The position numbers and the translations under genes are program-made. Below the pieces are notes generated by a model. The model was not told the DNA's origin. It searched no databases and saw only the letters and a program-made list of their open reading frames with translations. Below, piece by piece: positions 47,084 to 60,741 of a DNA stretch of 64,000 nt; positions within the stretch are counted from its first letter, which is position 1, and each line of letters opens with the position of its first letter. Source of the stretch: Epichloe hybrida (Eukaryota > Ascomycota > Sordariomycetes > Hypocreales > Clavicipitaceae); NCBI GenBank assembly GCA_019022495.1, contig JAFEKR010000004.1:1054001-1118000 (forward strand), in the 5' to 3' direction.

Positions 47084-50000
47084 ATGTCGGGTACCACCAT
47101 TGACGATGTCGTGAAGCGACTCAGCAGTGCGGATATCGGTACGAAAGTGACATATTATCCTGCCCACTACCAAATTCCACACACGATGCGTTTTTGAGAT
47201 GAACTTCAGTAGGCGACTGAGAGCTGGTCACTAACGCCTCTTGTGTACAGATGCTAGACTTAAGCTCGAGGCAGCCACTACATTACGAGATAGCCTTGAT
47301 CATTATACCAGCGGCCCGATTTATACCCCATTCTTAAAGAGGTTGATGCCGATTTTCATCAATATACTTCGTGGACCATGCATCTTTCAAAGCAACTCAC
47401 CGGAGCAGGTGTGTATCATTGATTTCCAACTACGAGTTCATCAGTCAGTCTAATTGTAGCCTCAGAAACTCCGTCACTGCGTCCTGGAAGTCTTGCATCG
47501 CTTGCCCACCGCGCCATCCCCCACCGAGCCATTCGAATCGTACGTCGAAGAAATTGTCGACTTGTTGATGCAACTCGTTCGCACCGACAACGAGGATAAC
47601 GCCACACTATGCGTCAAAACAATATCAGACATCATGCGCCACCAGCATAAGACTCTACAAGGCAAAGTCCAGCAGTTCCTGTCCCTTATCCAAGAGCTCT
47701 TCGAGCAAATGGAGAAGGTTGTAAGAGAACAGCTCGACAATGCGACTCCCACAACCGCTTCCCAGCCAGGTGCGCCGTCGACTCCAGGTGGCTCGCAAAC
47801 GAATTTCCAATCTCCCCGACCAGGCTCTCCAGTTGCATCCGTGTCCGATCTGGCCGTCGACCCTCAGCAACAGAACCGTCCGCTGTTGAAAGGCATGCAG
47901 TCATTCAAAGTGCTGTCAGAATGCCCCATTATCGTCGTTTCAATATTTCAGATCTATCGTGCCACAGTTCAGCAAAATGTTAAGGCCTTCGTTCCCCTGA
48001 TAAAGCGTGTACTTTTGATTGAAGCGAGCGCACAGAAGCAAGCTCATGCCGAAGCCGCAGCCAAAGGTCAAGTTCACACTGGTGTGAGTCACGGCATCAA
48101 GCCCGAGCAGCGAGCGGCTTATGGAGACTTCATAACCGCTCAAGTGAAGACCATGAGTTTCCTGGCATATCTCCTGCGCCAGTACTCTTCGCAGTTGAAC
48201 GATTTCCTGCCCACCTTGCCGGATGTTGTGGTCAGGTTGCTGAAGGACTGCCCTCGCGAGAAGTCTGGGACCAGGAAAGAACTGCTCATCGCCATTCGCC
48301 ACATCATCAATTACAATTTTAGGAAAATATTTTTGCCGAAAATCGATGAGCTTCTCGACGAACGAACACTTACCGGCGATGGCTTGACTGTTTACGAGAC
48401 TATGAGACCGTTGGCATACAGCATGCTCGCTGATTTGATTCATCATGTGCGAGACTCACTGAGCCCGGAACAGATTCGAAAAACGGTCGAAGTCTACACC
48501 CGAAACCTGCAAGATAATTTCCCGGGCACCAGTTTTCAGACCATGAGCGCCAAGCTGCTTCTCAACATGGCCGAGTGCATTGCTAAGCTGCCAAACAAAG
48601 TTGACGCGCGACATTATCTCATGATGATTTTGAACGCCATTGGGGATAAATTCGCTGCCATGAACCGGCAGTATCCGAATGCCGTTAAGCTGTCGAAACA
48701 GTACCTTCAACAAGCGGAAACAGGGACCGCCGAGTCTTACCTCGCCGATAAGGCATCACGGCCGGACTGGGATGAGACTGACATCTTTTCTGCTGTCCCT
48801 ATCAAGATATCGAACCCCAGGGACCGAGGTGCAGACCCCGTGGTCGATAACAAATTCCTTTACCGCAATTTGATGAATGGTCTTAAAAATACATTCTATC
48901 AGCTGAGAACCTGCAATATTGGCACGCCCATCGATCCTCAGAACGCTCCATCTCATTGGCAAGAGGTTTCCTTCGGCTTCACAGCGGAGGAGGTCAACAT
49001 CATCATAAAACTCTTCAGAGAAGGTGCTTTTGTGTTCCGCTACTACGAAATCGAGAAGCCTACGGCCGAGTCACAATACACGTCTCCCGTTGAGTACATG
49101 GCCAATTTTTACATGGTGTCAAGCACCAAGGAGGAGAAGGATTTACTCGAAACGTTTGCTACAGTTTTCCACTGTATAGACCCTGCAACCTTTCACGAAG
49201 TATTCCAGCAGGAGATTCCACGACTTTATGACATGATATTTGAGCATACCGGCTTATTACACATACCCCAATTCTTCCTTGCTAGCGAGGCGACTTCGCC
49301 TAGTTTTTGTGGCATGCTCCTTCAATTTCTGATGGAAAGGATCGACGAAGTTGGATCTGCTGATGTCAAGAAATCGTCCATTCTTCTGCGACTTTTCAAG
49401 TTGGCCTTCATGGCTGTCACACTTTTTGCCGGCCAAAATGAACAAGTTCTGCTGCCTCATGTGGTCAGTATTGTTACCAAGTCCATTGAACTCTCGACCA
49501 AAGCAGAAGAGCCCATGAATTATTTCCTCTTGTTACGTTCGTTGTTCAGAAGTATCGGAGGGGGAAAATTCGAGCAACTGTACAAACAAATCTTGCCCCT
49601 CTTGGAGATGCTCTTGGATGTTCTCAACAACCTCCTCATGGCGGCTCGGAAGCCATCGGAGCGGGACTTGTATGTTGAACTTTGCTTGACTGTTCCAGCA
49701 CGGTTAAGTCATCTCTTACCTCATCTGAGCTTCTTGATGCGGCCCCTGGTTGTTGCGCTGAGGGCTGGAACAGAGCTCGTGGGCCAAGGCCTCCGCACGC
49801 TGGAGCTTTGTGTTGACAATCTGACTGCCGACTATCTCGACCCCATCATGGCACCCGTCATTGATGAGCTCATGACAGCGCTCTTCAATCATTTGCGTCC
49901 CCATCCCTACAGCCACTTCCACGCGCACACGACCATGCGGATCTTGGGCAAACTTGGCGGTAGAAATCGCAAATTCATGACTGGTGCGGTTCCACTCACC

Positions 50001-53000
50001 TACAGGGGATACGCCGACGATCCTTCCAGCTTTGATCTGCGTCTCATAGGTTCCAAGAAGGACCGAGCTTTCCCAGCAGATCTCGGTGTTGACTGTGCTA
50101 TTCAGAAGCTGATGGAAGGACCAAAGATTGGGAAGAATAGCCAAAACCTGCGAGCATACGATGAGTACTACAAGCAGCAGGCCCTCCATTTGATCATGTC
50201 ACAAGTCAAACTTCGAATTGGATATGATCAGCTTCCCGAAGATCTTTCTCGAATTGTGCGACTACAGGCACAAGACCTCTTGGCGCGCAAGGTGGACATC
50301 AATTTCGCCCCGTTCGAAGTGACCAACCGAGACAAGTCCATTCCCAAAAAGGACGAGCAGGACAAAATCACCATGCAGTTGCTCAAGGCAGTCATGTTTG
50401 CCCAGTCACTCCCTGGCTTCAAGGATGCATCAGATGCATTCTTGATGGACATTTGTAGACATTTCGCAGTCGTCGAAGTCGGCCGCTCACTGGTGGATTT
50501 GAAGAGGAATTTTAGTCCGTTCGACCCCAAAGCCGGCGAGGGCCCCCTCTGCATTGACACTCGCGTGCTTTCGGATGCAATCGTCGAATCTCTGGCCTCC
50601 GATCATCCGGATGTTCGAGATGCCGCAAAGCGAGCGATGCAGGAGCTTTACAAAAGTACTGCCATCATCTTCGGCTCCGAGAGCAACGTCGGGCGACTTC
50701 CTCTTTTCAGTCATCTCAGCAGCACATTCTGTCACGGCTGCTACGAAGAGGAATGGTTCACCAAGACTGGCGGTAGTCTTGGCATCAACTTTTTGCTCAC
50801 CGAATTGGACTTGGGGGACGCATGGGTAGCATCAAAGCAGATGGAATTTATTCGCGCACTGATGTACGTTATCAAGGATATGCCACAGGACCTCCCGGAG
50901 AAGACTCGCTGTCTTGCTCAAACAAGTCTGGAGGTTCTGTTGCAGCGGATCACGAAGAACATCAAGAAAGAAGATGCCCTGCCTGTCCAGTCTCAGCCAG
51001 GACAGCAGCCAGTCAAGCAATCAAGGTTGGCACAAATTTGCATGCAGTTGAGCAACGAATTATCGCACATGAATAAATTCGTCCGCGAAACCGCCAGACA
51101 ATCACTCGAGCTAATCGCCACTGCCGCTGGATGCGAGGTTTGGGAGCTGCTTGAACCTTACAAGGAGCGATTCCTACAGCCAATTTATTCCAAGCCCTTG
51201 CGAGCCTTGCCCTTCAGCATTCAAATCGGGTACATCAATGCAATGAACTATCACATGAGTCTCAAGAACGACTGGGTACAGTTTGACGAGAATCTCAATC
51301 GTCTGTTGATGGAGTCTCTCGCCCTGGCAGATGCCAATGACGAGTCCTTGGCGAACAAACCTGCTGAATACCGCACCCATGAGCATATAGTCAACCTGAG
51401 AGTTTCATGTATCAAATTGCTCAGTACTGCAATGACGTTTGAAGAGTTTGCCAACAACCCAGCCAAAGAGAAGATTCTCTCCGTGTTCTTCAAATGCCTC
51501 TACTTGGAGTCGAAGCCGACCATTGCTGCCGCAAACGATGCCCTGAAATCCGTCTTGGCTGTTGATAGGCGCCTGCCTAAGACGCTGCTTCAAGGCGGGC
51601 TCAGACCCGTCTTGCAAAGCCTGTCTGACCCCAAAAGGCTTAGTGTACATGGGCTGGACAATTTGTCGAGGTTGCTCAAACTCCTGACAAGCTATTTCAA
51701 GGTTGAAATTGGTGCCCGCCTACTCGATCAAATTGATTCCATCGTGGAACCAAATGCTTGGCAGCAAATTTCGTTCACCTTCTTCGAACAAAATCCTCAA
51801 ATGAAAGTCATTACAGCTATCCTCAACATTTTCCATCTCCTTCCCGCGCCCGCTGAGGCTTTCAAAGAGCGACTGATTGACTGCTTTCTCGGATTGGAAG
51901 AAAAGCTGAGGAGAACGATGCAGAGTCCATTCCGCCAGCCTATGTACCTTTACATGAACAGATATTCCAAAGAGATTTGGACTCATCTACTTGGCAAACT
52001 AGACGAATTTAAATATGGGAGACTCCTTGCTCAAGTCCTTCGACATCCAGAGAGCGGGCCTCTGCGCGAGGCCGCGCTGGAGGGTCTGGGCTCTTTGATG
52101 GCCAAATGCACAGAACTTGCCGGCCAGAACAACGAGAAAAAATACATCGCCGCAGTCAATGCCATTCATGTGCTTGACTCCTTGAGCCAATTTGCGAATA
52201 CAAGCTCTTGGATGGACAAGAAGGAAAACATCACGTGGCTCAAGAATCTTGGCAAGGACCTGGAGGGCCACTTGCGTAGCTATACTTTGAACGCCAGCAT
52301 TCGTATTCCCGCCTACCAAGCAGCCGATCAGTTGATGGACATTATGGTCAAGTCTCTGGAGCGGAGCCCAAAGGATCTCGATGCCCTGTTTAATCTTATC
52401 GAGGCTGTCACGAGCAACGATCTTCGTTCCACACACTCGTTGTTTGCGTTCATCCACGACAAGATTATTAGCAGCGGATCGATTGAGTTCTGGAAGTCGA
52501 CTTTCCTTCGTTGCTTGGATGTCTACTCCGGGAAGACAGCCTCGAACAAGACAAAGCATTTCTTGTTGCACTACATTGCCAACCCGATTGTCGCCATGGA
52601 TGTCATGCGGCACTGGAACCAGCCGGAGCAGAACAAGCTTCCGAAACTGATGGACCGAATGGTAATTGACGCCGTCAGTTCTAAAATCTGGAAGGTTCAC
52701 CCCGACATGTCTCCGGATGACCAGTCGCAATCTGGGGTAGACCACACACGATTTGAAGTACTGCAGCTGTCTGCCATGTTGGTCAAGTACTATCACACGA
52801 CGCTGCAAGAAGCCAGAAAGGACATTATTAAGTTTGGCTGGACCTTTATTCGCCTCGAAGATGTTATCAACAAGCACGCAGCATACGTGGTCATTGGATA
52901 CTTCATTGCGCATTATGAAACGCCCCCCAAGATTGTCAGTCAGGTCTACCTCTCACTGCTCAAGACAAATCAAAACGAAGGGCGTGCGTTGGTAACGCAA

Positions 53001-56000
53001 GCCTTGGAGCTGATTGCGCCAGTGTTGCCCAAGCGATGTGGTAACGGCCCAAATGAACGAAATGCTGCCTGGGCTGTCGCACCTCGCCGTATCCTTGCGG
53101 ATGAAGGCCAGAATGTCCAACAGATGACTAGCATCTTCCACTTCCTGGTTCGACATCCCGAGCTCTTCTTTGATGCCAGAGACAAGTACGCCATTCTGCT
53201 CATAACGTCTCTGCGAAAGGTGGCAGCTCCTCCAAGCCCATCCCATGAGAGCAAGAAGCTCGCGCTTAACATGATGTGGCTTATATGGGTCTGGGAACAA
53301 TGGCGCGTCGAGGGCAAGGTGGCCTCACCATCAGCCATTCGCGATGCATCTGAATCGCCTACTTCGAGGAAGAGAAAGCTGGACGGTGATCAACCAATGT
53401 CCTCGCCACCTACAACAAGGCAGATTGTCCCAGGAGACCGAAACGACTACCAGATTCCCCAATTATTCCGACAGAAGATGATCAAGTATCTTGTCGAATT
53501 CATCGCACAGCTTAACGAGCGGTATCAGTTGCCTTCGGCGAAGCCCCGCGAAAACAGTACTCCTTCTTTGCCCATGCCACCTCAAAGCACTGAGTTGTGC
53601 AAGAAGGCCATGAGCCTCCTCTGCAATTTGGTGCAACCTCACTATTGGGGCGATCTCGAACTCGACTTATTCCCGAATGTCACAGACGTAATCCTCGGCA
53701 GTGACAAGACCCAGTCTGTTCTGACAGCTGATCCATCCGATAAGGAGAAGTTTGACGAAAAGTTTCTCACCAACATTATCAATACGCTACAAGTCGTTCG
53801 TATCGTCCTCAATTCCAAGTCAGACGACTGGATCCAGAAGAACCTTGCATCAGTGCAAAAGGTCTTGGAGAAATGTTTGAAGTGCGAGAACCCGGAGATT
53901 CAAGATTGTCTTCATCTTGCTGATAAAGACTACGACGATGGTCGCGACCTCAAGTCCATCATCAAGCGAATTCTCGACGCCGTTCCCGAGGATACGCCCA
54001 TGGAAGATGCCGATGCCGATGCCGATGCCGAAGCTGAAGTCCAAACATCGGAAATCATTTCATACCTTTCGCAAGCTGCCACCGAGGCAATGAACGGCAA
54101 CTCTTACATTTGCGGCGTCAGCTTGCTCTGGTCTCTGGGAAATCGCAAACCCGCCGTCATTGATCAGCATATTCCATCTTTGATGAAAGCTTTGCAAAGC
54201 AAGCACGCTAGAGAGCATGTCCAGCACTATAATGCTGCCGCGAACCAAGCTGCAAACCAAGCGGCTCGCAGCCAGGACAGTGCCTCGCCCACGGGAGAGT
54301 TGGCGAGCTATGATCTGGAGGTCCAAACGAAGTTGATGATCAAGGAGATTCAGACCGTGGCGCTGCGAATGGAAACCCTCGGTGACAACAGACGACCCTT
54401 CCTCAGCGTTCTCGCAACCCTGGTCGAGAAGTCAATGCACATTGGACTTTGCACGGAAATCTTGAACATGGTTGAAGGCTGGGTATTCCGGTCCGAGGGT
54501 ACATGGCCTACACTCAAAGAGAAGACCGCCGTCTTGCACAAAATGCTCTCCTTCGAGCATCGTGCAGATCCCACCATGCTCTCCAAGTTTTTGGGACTCG
54601 TGATTCGCATATATGAAGATCCCAAGGTTACTCGTACCGAGCTAACCGTGCGAATGGAGCACGCCTTCCTCATCGGCACCAGAGCCACGGATGTTGAGAT
54701 GAGAAACCGATTCATGGCCATATTTGACAAGAGCTTGTCAAAAACTGCCAGTGTGCGCTTGTCCTATATCCTCAACTCGCAAAACTGGGACACTCTTGCC
54801 GACTCGTACTGGCTAGCCCAAGCTTCTCAATTGCTGCTCGGTGCTGTGGAGATGAATACAAATATCCAGCTTCACCAGGATGACTTCAAGCTTACTTCTG
54901 CGTCTCAACTGGCTGCAGTTTACCCCAAGGATAAGGACATGAGAGATCCAAACATGATGCCCGATGACAAGTTTGAATCGTTCATGGCCAGTCATCGTCG
55001 CTTCGTTTCTGAACTGGGAGACGTCAAGGTACGGGACGTCATTGAGCCTGTGATGCAACTTCAGCACACCGACAATCAGCTGGCACACCAACTTTGGATA
55101 ACACTCTTCCCGTTGTACTGGTCTGCGACGGTGAAGGATGAGCGCGCCGAGCTCGAACGTGGCATGGTGACCCTCTTGACAAAGGACTATCACAGCCGCC
55201 AAATTGACAAGCGACCCAACGTGGTTCAGTCTTTGGTCGAGGGAGCCGCGAAAACATGGCCTGAGTGCAAGCTGCCGCCCCACGTTTTGAAATTCGAGGC
55301 CAAGACGTACGATGCCTGGTACACGGCTCTGGTCCAGCTTGAAAATGCCGTCATCCGGCCAGAGATAGAGTCTGCCACGATAAGGGAAAGCAACCTGGAT
55401 GCACTGGTAGAGCTATACGCCTCACTGCAAGAAGAGGACCTATTTTATGGCACGTGGCGCCGCCGATGTCAGTTTGTGGAGACCAATGCCGGATTGTCAT
55501 ATGAACAGAATGGCATGTGGGACAAGGCCCAGAAGCTGTATGAGAATGCTCAAATCAAGGCCAGAACGGGCGTTATTCCATTCTCGCAAGCCGAATATAT
55601 GCTCTGGGAAGACCATTGGGTCCTATGCGCTCAAAAGCTTCAGCAGTGGGAGATTCTTCAAGATTTTGCAAAACACGAAAACTTCCAGGACTTGCTTCTC
55701 GAATGCGCGTGGCGCAACACGGACATGTGGCAGGATGCCCAGCACCGCGAGGCCCTGGACAATGTTATCAAGGGTGTCATGGACGCTCCAACGCCTCGGA
55801 GAGCTTTCTTCCAGGCATTCATGTCGCTGCTCAAGTTCCACAATCAGCAAGAACCGAGCACCGATTTTGCAAGAGTCTGCGACGAGGCAATTCAACTATC
55901 AATCAGAAAGTGGCACCAATTGCCGGGTCGACTGACCAATGCGCACATTCCTCTGTTGCAAAACTTCCAACAATTGGTTGAGTTGCACGATGCCAGCGTC

Positions 56001-58921
56001 ATCTGCCAGAGCCTGGCCAACACAAACTCTTCGAACCTAGATGTCAAGTCTGGGGAGCTGAAGCTGCTCCTCGGAGCTTGGCGTGATCGGCTGCCAAACG
56101 TTTGGGACGATATCACGGCATGGCAAGACCTGGTCACCTGGCGACAACATATTTTCAGTCTCATCAACCAGACATATCTGCAGCTGCTACCCCAACAGGG
56201 CCAGCAGAATGCCGGAGGGGCATCTTCTTTCGCATACCGAGGCTACCACGAGACAGCCTGGATCATCAACCGGTTCGCCCACGTTGCTCGCAAACATAGC
56301 CTTCCGGAAGTTTGCATCAGCCAACTGAGCCGAATTTACACGTTGCCAAATATCGAAATCCAGGAAGCCTTCCTCAAATTGCGGGAACAGGCCAAATGCC
56401 ACTACGAGAACCCTGAGGAGCTGTCTAGCGGTTTGGACGTGATCAACAACACGAATCTGAACTATTTCAATCCTCAGCAGAAGGCCGAATTCTACACATT
56501 AAAGGGCATGTTTCTCGAGAAGCTCAAACAAAAGGAAGAAGCTGACTCTGCCTACGGCACTGCCCTGTACTTTGATATTGGCGCAGCCAAGGCGTGGGCC
56601 GAATGGGGTTACTTCAATGATAGAAAGTTCAAGAATGACCCATCGGATCTGAACGCGGCTCGGCAAGCACTTACGTCGTACCTGCAGGCAGCTGGAAGCT
56701 ACAAGAATGCCAAGTCGCGCAAGCTGCTGGCCCGGATTCTGTGGCTCCTCAGCCTGGATGACTCCAAGGGCACCATTGCGATGGGCTTTGACGATTTCAA
56801 GGGTGAAACACCTGTGTGGTACTGGATCACCTTCATCCCTCAACTGCTTACTGGCCTAGGCCACAAAGAGGCGCCTCGAGTGTACCAGATTCTTCTGAGC
56901 ATTGCCAAATCATATCCCCAGGCACTTTACTTCCAGCTCCGCACGAACCGCGAGGACATGAATCTTATCAAGAAGAACCAGGAAGCCAAGGAGAGGGCTC
57001 GGCAGCAGCGCGCCCAGTCGAGTGCCTCCAACAGCAAACCGAGCGCTTCCCCGGCGCCGAGCAAGGCAGAACCCCCTCAAACGGAAGCGGGTGCTTCCCG
57101 GCCGGGCACCGCGAGTGAAGGCGACGCTGGGGCGCAAGTCAAGACGGAGGGCATCGAGAGCAATACCAACGCCAACGTCAACGCCAATGCCAACGCCAAC
57201 GCCAACGCCAACGCGCCCACGCCAAATCCCAGCCAGAAGAAGATGCCGTGGGAACTGACAGAGGAGATCATGTCTGTACTCAAGACCGCGTTCCCGCTCC
57301 TGGCCCTCTCCATGGAGACGATGGTGGACCAGGTCCAGAAGCATTTCAAGTGCCCGCCGGATGAAGATGCATATCGACTCATCGTGGCCCTGCTGAATGA
57401 CGCCTTGACCTACGTCAGCCGTACTCCCGCCTCGTTTGCGAGAAGTGTCAAGCTCCCTCCCGCAACAGAGACCAACATTACTCGCTTTGCCGAGACTATT
57501 CTGCCGAATCACATCAAAAAATCCTTTGAGGCAGATTTCGTTGACGTCAAACCTACCATGTACGAATACATCCACAAGTTGCGTCGTTGGCGTACCAAGT
57601 TTGAGGAAAAGCTGGACCGTCGCGTGTCTCATGCGCCCCTGGAGGCCTTCTCCCCGCACCTCAGCGAGTTTAGATATCAAAAATTTGACGAGGTCGAAAT
57701 CCCCGGCCAATACCTCCAGCACAAGGACAAGAATCAGGACTTTATCAGGATCGAGAGATTCCTGCCGAATGTTGACCTGGTCAGGTCGTACAGTTCCTCT
57801 TACCGACGGCTCAAGATGCGTGGCCACGATGGAAGCGTACACTCGTGGGCGGTGCAGCATCCGGCGGCAAGACACTGCAGGAGGGAGGAGAGAATACTGC
57901 AGCTCTTCAGGCATCTCAACCAGACGCTGGGCCGAAAGAAGGAAAGCCGCCGACGCGACCTGCAGTTCACCTTGCCTCTGATGGTTCCTCTTGCGCCGCA
58001 TATAAGAATTGTACAAGAGGATACCTCTTATGTCACACTGCAGGCAGTTTACGAAGATCACTGCCGGCGCATGGGCTTCTCCAAAGACGACCCCGTGTTG
58101 TTCACGCTCGAGAAGTTGCGCGGTGTATTGGAGAGCAAGAGCTCGGTAAGTGCCCCAACAAACGGCGACTTGCCGGACCATGACATGACCATGGTGATTG
58201 ATGACGGCTTTGCTAACTGGACGACGAAATACAGCAGGGCAAGCCAGAGCTTACCCCGCCGGCCAGGCTAGAGGTTTTCAATGCCGTGCAAGAGAAATGG
58301 GTGCCGTCGACGGTGGCGCTGGAGTACTTCCAGCAGGTATTCCCACAATTCGCGGAGTTCTGGCTGTTCAGGAGACAGTTCTCCTACCAGCTGGCGGCCT
58401 TGACTTTCATGACGTATATCCTGTATATGCACAACAGATACCCTGCGAAGCTCAACATTGCTCGGGGCTCAGGCAACATTTGGGGCTCAGAGCTCATGTC
58501 ATTCATGAGTGCATCCAAGCCGTTCTTCCACAACCCCGAGCCAGTGCCGTTCCGGTTGACGCCAAACTTGCAGGTGCTCATGGGACCGTTGGCAACCGAG
58601 GGCATCTTTGCCTGCTCAATAATGGCGATTGCGCGGTGTTTGACGGAGCCGGAGCATGAGCTGGAACACGCCCTCACGCTCTTCGTGCGGGATGAAATGA
58701 TATTCTGGCTCACCAGCAGCCACAGGAACGGGATTAGCGAGAGCCAGCTGCGCGATTCCGTCCAAGTCAACAGCGATTCGATAGTCAAGCGCGCTGCCAG
58801 TCTAGCACACAACCCAGCCAGCAACCTACCAGCGAACCAGACGGTAATTGATGCCGTTGCCAAGGCTGTGAACCCAATGAATCTGGCGCAGTGCGATGCA
58901 CTGTGGATGCCGTATCTTTAA
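47084..58921 (+). CDS. tra1: Tra1: ATM-related pseudokinase scaffold of SAGA and NuA4, 3859 aa
   Basis: Four exons: 47084-47138, 47251-47408, 47466-58145 and 58235-58921, with all phases consistent. The ATG (M-S-G-T-T-I-D-D) precedes a small first exon whose split codon yields S-A-D-I-D-A-R-L-K-L-E, the conserved Tra1 start. Long HEAT-repeat solenoids fill about residues 20-2700 and the FAT region about 2700-3300 (W-H-Q-L-P-G-R-L near 2886). A PI3K-like domain lies at about 3450-3830 and FATC ends C-D-A-L-W-M-P-Y-L. The kinase fold lacks the catalytic D-R-H and D-F-G blocks, as is known for Tra1. It acts in the nucleus as the activator-binding subunit of two histone acetyltransferase complexes. 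Low-complexity inserts are an Asp-Ala stretch (54001-54040) and an Asn-Ala repeat (57163-57216). The last intron ends in a tandem ACAGCAG acceptor. It appears intact. Confidence 0.97.
57163..57216 (+). repeat. Hexanucleotide repeat coding Asn-Ala in tra1
   Basis: Units of AACGCC or AATGCC, one with GTC, repeat about nine times and encode an Asn-Ala/Asn-Val tract near residue 3305. The tract lies in the linker between the FAT and kinase-like regions, next to a Ser-, Pro- and Ala-rich stretch. Such repeats tend to vary in length between strains. Confidence 0.85.
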
Positions 58922-59703
58922 AAAGAAATGACGGGTACGACGGGTGCGAAGTTGGTTGTACGACATGGTTCCCTCTTGTGTGTGTGGACATGGAAAGGGA
59001 AAGGTGTTTGTCTGGTCAAGGCTGAAGAAGATGCCAAGGCAAGTAAAGGTGGCGGCGAAGATCCTTTAGCATGGCGTTTGGATGTGTGTTTGTTCACGTT
59101 TGCCGAGATTCCCTTTGCAAAAAAAGAGAGAGAGGAGGCATGGGGTTTGTACAATTAATCACCTGTTTGCGCCAAGTCGGGGAAACAAGAAGGAAAAAAC
59201 GACGCGCAGTGAGCACTGCTGGGTCGTTAAATCGTGTATAGTAATAACGCGAATGATTGTATTAATTTCCACTGAAACCTCGTTTGCAAAGCAGGAGTGC
59301 TGGCATCCAGATACACAGCAAAGTGGTGCTCGTGCGTTGTCGCGGACCGTTGCGGACCAGAAGACTTGACTGACTACACGCGGTAGATGCTGGCCATCTA
59401 TATATGTACCTGGCCAGATATGACCTGCTTTACTGCGTACAAGATGCGTTATAACTCGCGTCATGTCGTCGCGACGCAAGTCAGCCTGGCGGGAATAGAG
59501 GTGACAGCTGCGATGCGTAGAACGCCATCAAGTACAATAGAGTTCGCTTCAGCAGCGATGACTCCAATATATCACGGCACCCACTTTGCAGTCAAAGATA
59601 TAGTTTGCTATTTACAGTTTAGAAATTCCAAACTTGCTCAACTTGTAAACTCAGTTGGGGCTTCGCGTGTAGCATAAAAGAAAGGGGTGTCTCTTTTATT
59701 TTT
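58922..59703. other. Intergenic region downstream of tra1
   Basis: About 780 bp. The first part is probably the tra1 3' untranslated region. No gene is supported. The frames of 76-106 codons on both strands lack homology. Confidence 0.55.
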
Positions 59704-60345
59704 TTGGCGACCCATGACTCTTCTCCCTCTTTAAGCAAGGCTCTCCGAGATCAAGAACAGAACAGTACCGGCAGTTTACGCTCGTGCCAAGGAGGGTCAT
59801 CTTTGATATTAATCATCCAGTCTCGCGAGAATTACAACACGTGGCCGAGACTGCGGTCCCTGTGCCTCACGTCGAGGCTGCTGCGGCGAGATGCCGGCGG
59901 CGAGGAGCTGTCGTCGTTGCTGACAGGTGCAGCCGCGGCGGTGAGGTGCATGCCGAGTCTCGGCCGCATGTTTCTCTGGAATGCCGCGGAGGGAGAAGGC
60001 TGCTCGTTCCAGTACCGCAGGTCGCAACGGGCCATTGTCTGGAGAGGCGCGTGGGATATCGAGCTCGGCGCGGAAGTGCTTGGAGCGTGGGACGAGGTTG
60101 TTGTTGCCCGACATGACCATGACCACCACCATGACCATGACCACCACCATGACCATGACCACCCCCATGGAGGATGCGTCCGGGTCGTCAAGGAAATCTT
60201 GCCCGGCAAAGACGCGCCTCGCACGCACGTCGAAGCCATGGGCCTGCTGGACCTGCCGCCGGGCATCGTCGACGACGTGTCTCTGTTCCAGATGCAGGAG
60301 GAGGGCAAGTCAGCACAGGTCTTGCCCGGACCGGCCATTCATTAG
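59704..60345 (+). pseudogene. F-box-type protein gene, 3' remnant (DUF6546-like) with His-Asp repeat
   Basis: The frame reads N-Y-N-T-W-P-R-L-R-S-L-C-L-T-S-R-L-L, then L-L-T-G-A-A-A-A-V-R-C-M-P-S-L and M-F-L-W-N-A-A-E-G-E-G-C-S-F-Q-Y. It goes on with I-V-W-R-G-A-W-D-I-E-L and V-L-G-A-W-D-E-V-V. This pattern (tryptophan motifs after an AA-rM-P-x-L block) belongs to the C-terminal domain of many expanded fungal F-box proteins, the substrate side of SCF ubiquitin ligases. There is no ATG before this part and no F-box, so the 5' half is missing. A run alternating His and Asp (about 60110-60171) interrupts the domain just after V-A-R-H, followed by an odd C-terminus. I read it as a truncated pseudogene. 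A missed upstream exon is possible. Confidence 0.68.
60113..60170 (+). repeat. 18-bp tandem repeat encoding His-Asp
   Basis: The unit CATGACCACCACCATGAC repeats about three times with slight changes and gives the H-D-H-D-H-H-H-D pattern of the F-box relic. Confidence 0.85.
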
Positions 60346-60741
60346 CCCTGCTTGACTTGCGCAAGTTACCCCTCGGTCAAATAAGTCCACACATCAGTGA
60401 CATCACCCATCCCATCGGCTGGCGGGGCCTTGGCCATGCTGGGCTGGGCCCGGCTCGGCTGCCTGGAGAGCGGGGGCCGGGACGGGGGCCGGGACGGGGG
60501 CCGGAACAGAGGCGGGGTCGCCAGGGTGGTCCCGGCGAGAGAACGGGAGGGAGACTCGTCATACGAGAGGCAGACAAAGAGGGTTCCACTCCGTAAATTC
60601 CGGACATTGTCTTCGTGTTAATATAAGTTGCCAAGTTATCAAATCATGGCTGTGCATGTCGTGGTGGCCATGTTGATTTGTATTCAAATCTACGCATTAT
60701 GCTGTCTTGACATGGTGCCTACCCCTTGTGAGTTATGCAGT
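60346..60741. other. Intergenic region with GC-rich 12-bp tandem repeat
   Basis: At 60472-60509 the 12-mer GGGGGCCGGGAC occurs three times in a row. The right end holds the 3' flank of cut9 on the minus strand. No gene is supported. Confidence 0.6.

Noticed and set aside
46757..47197. Open frame running through the tra1 start
   Set aside because: It is in the C- and T-rich leader with no homology. It shares the tra1 frame by chance and passes through the first intron.
56910..58181. 423-codon minus-strand frame, and others at 51999-52913 and 54813-55283
   Set aside because: They are antisense to tra1 coding sequence and mirror its codon bias. No family is recognisable.
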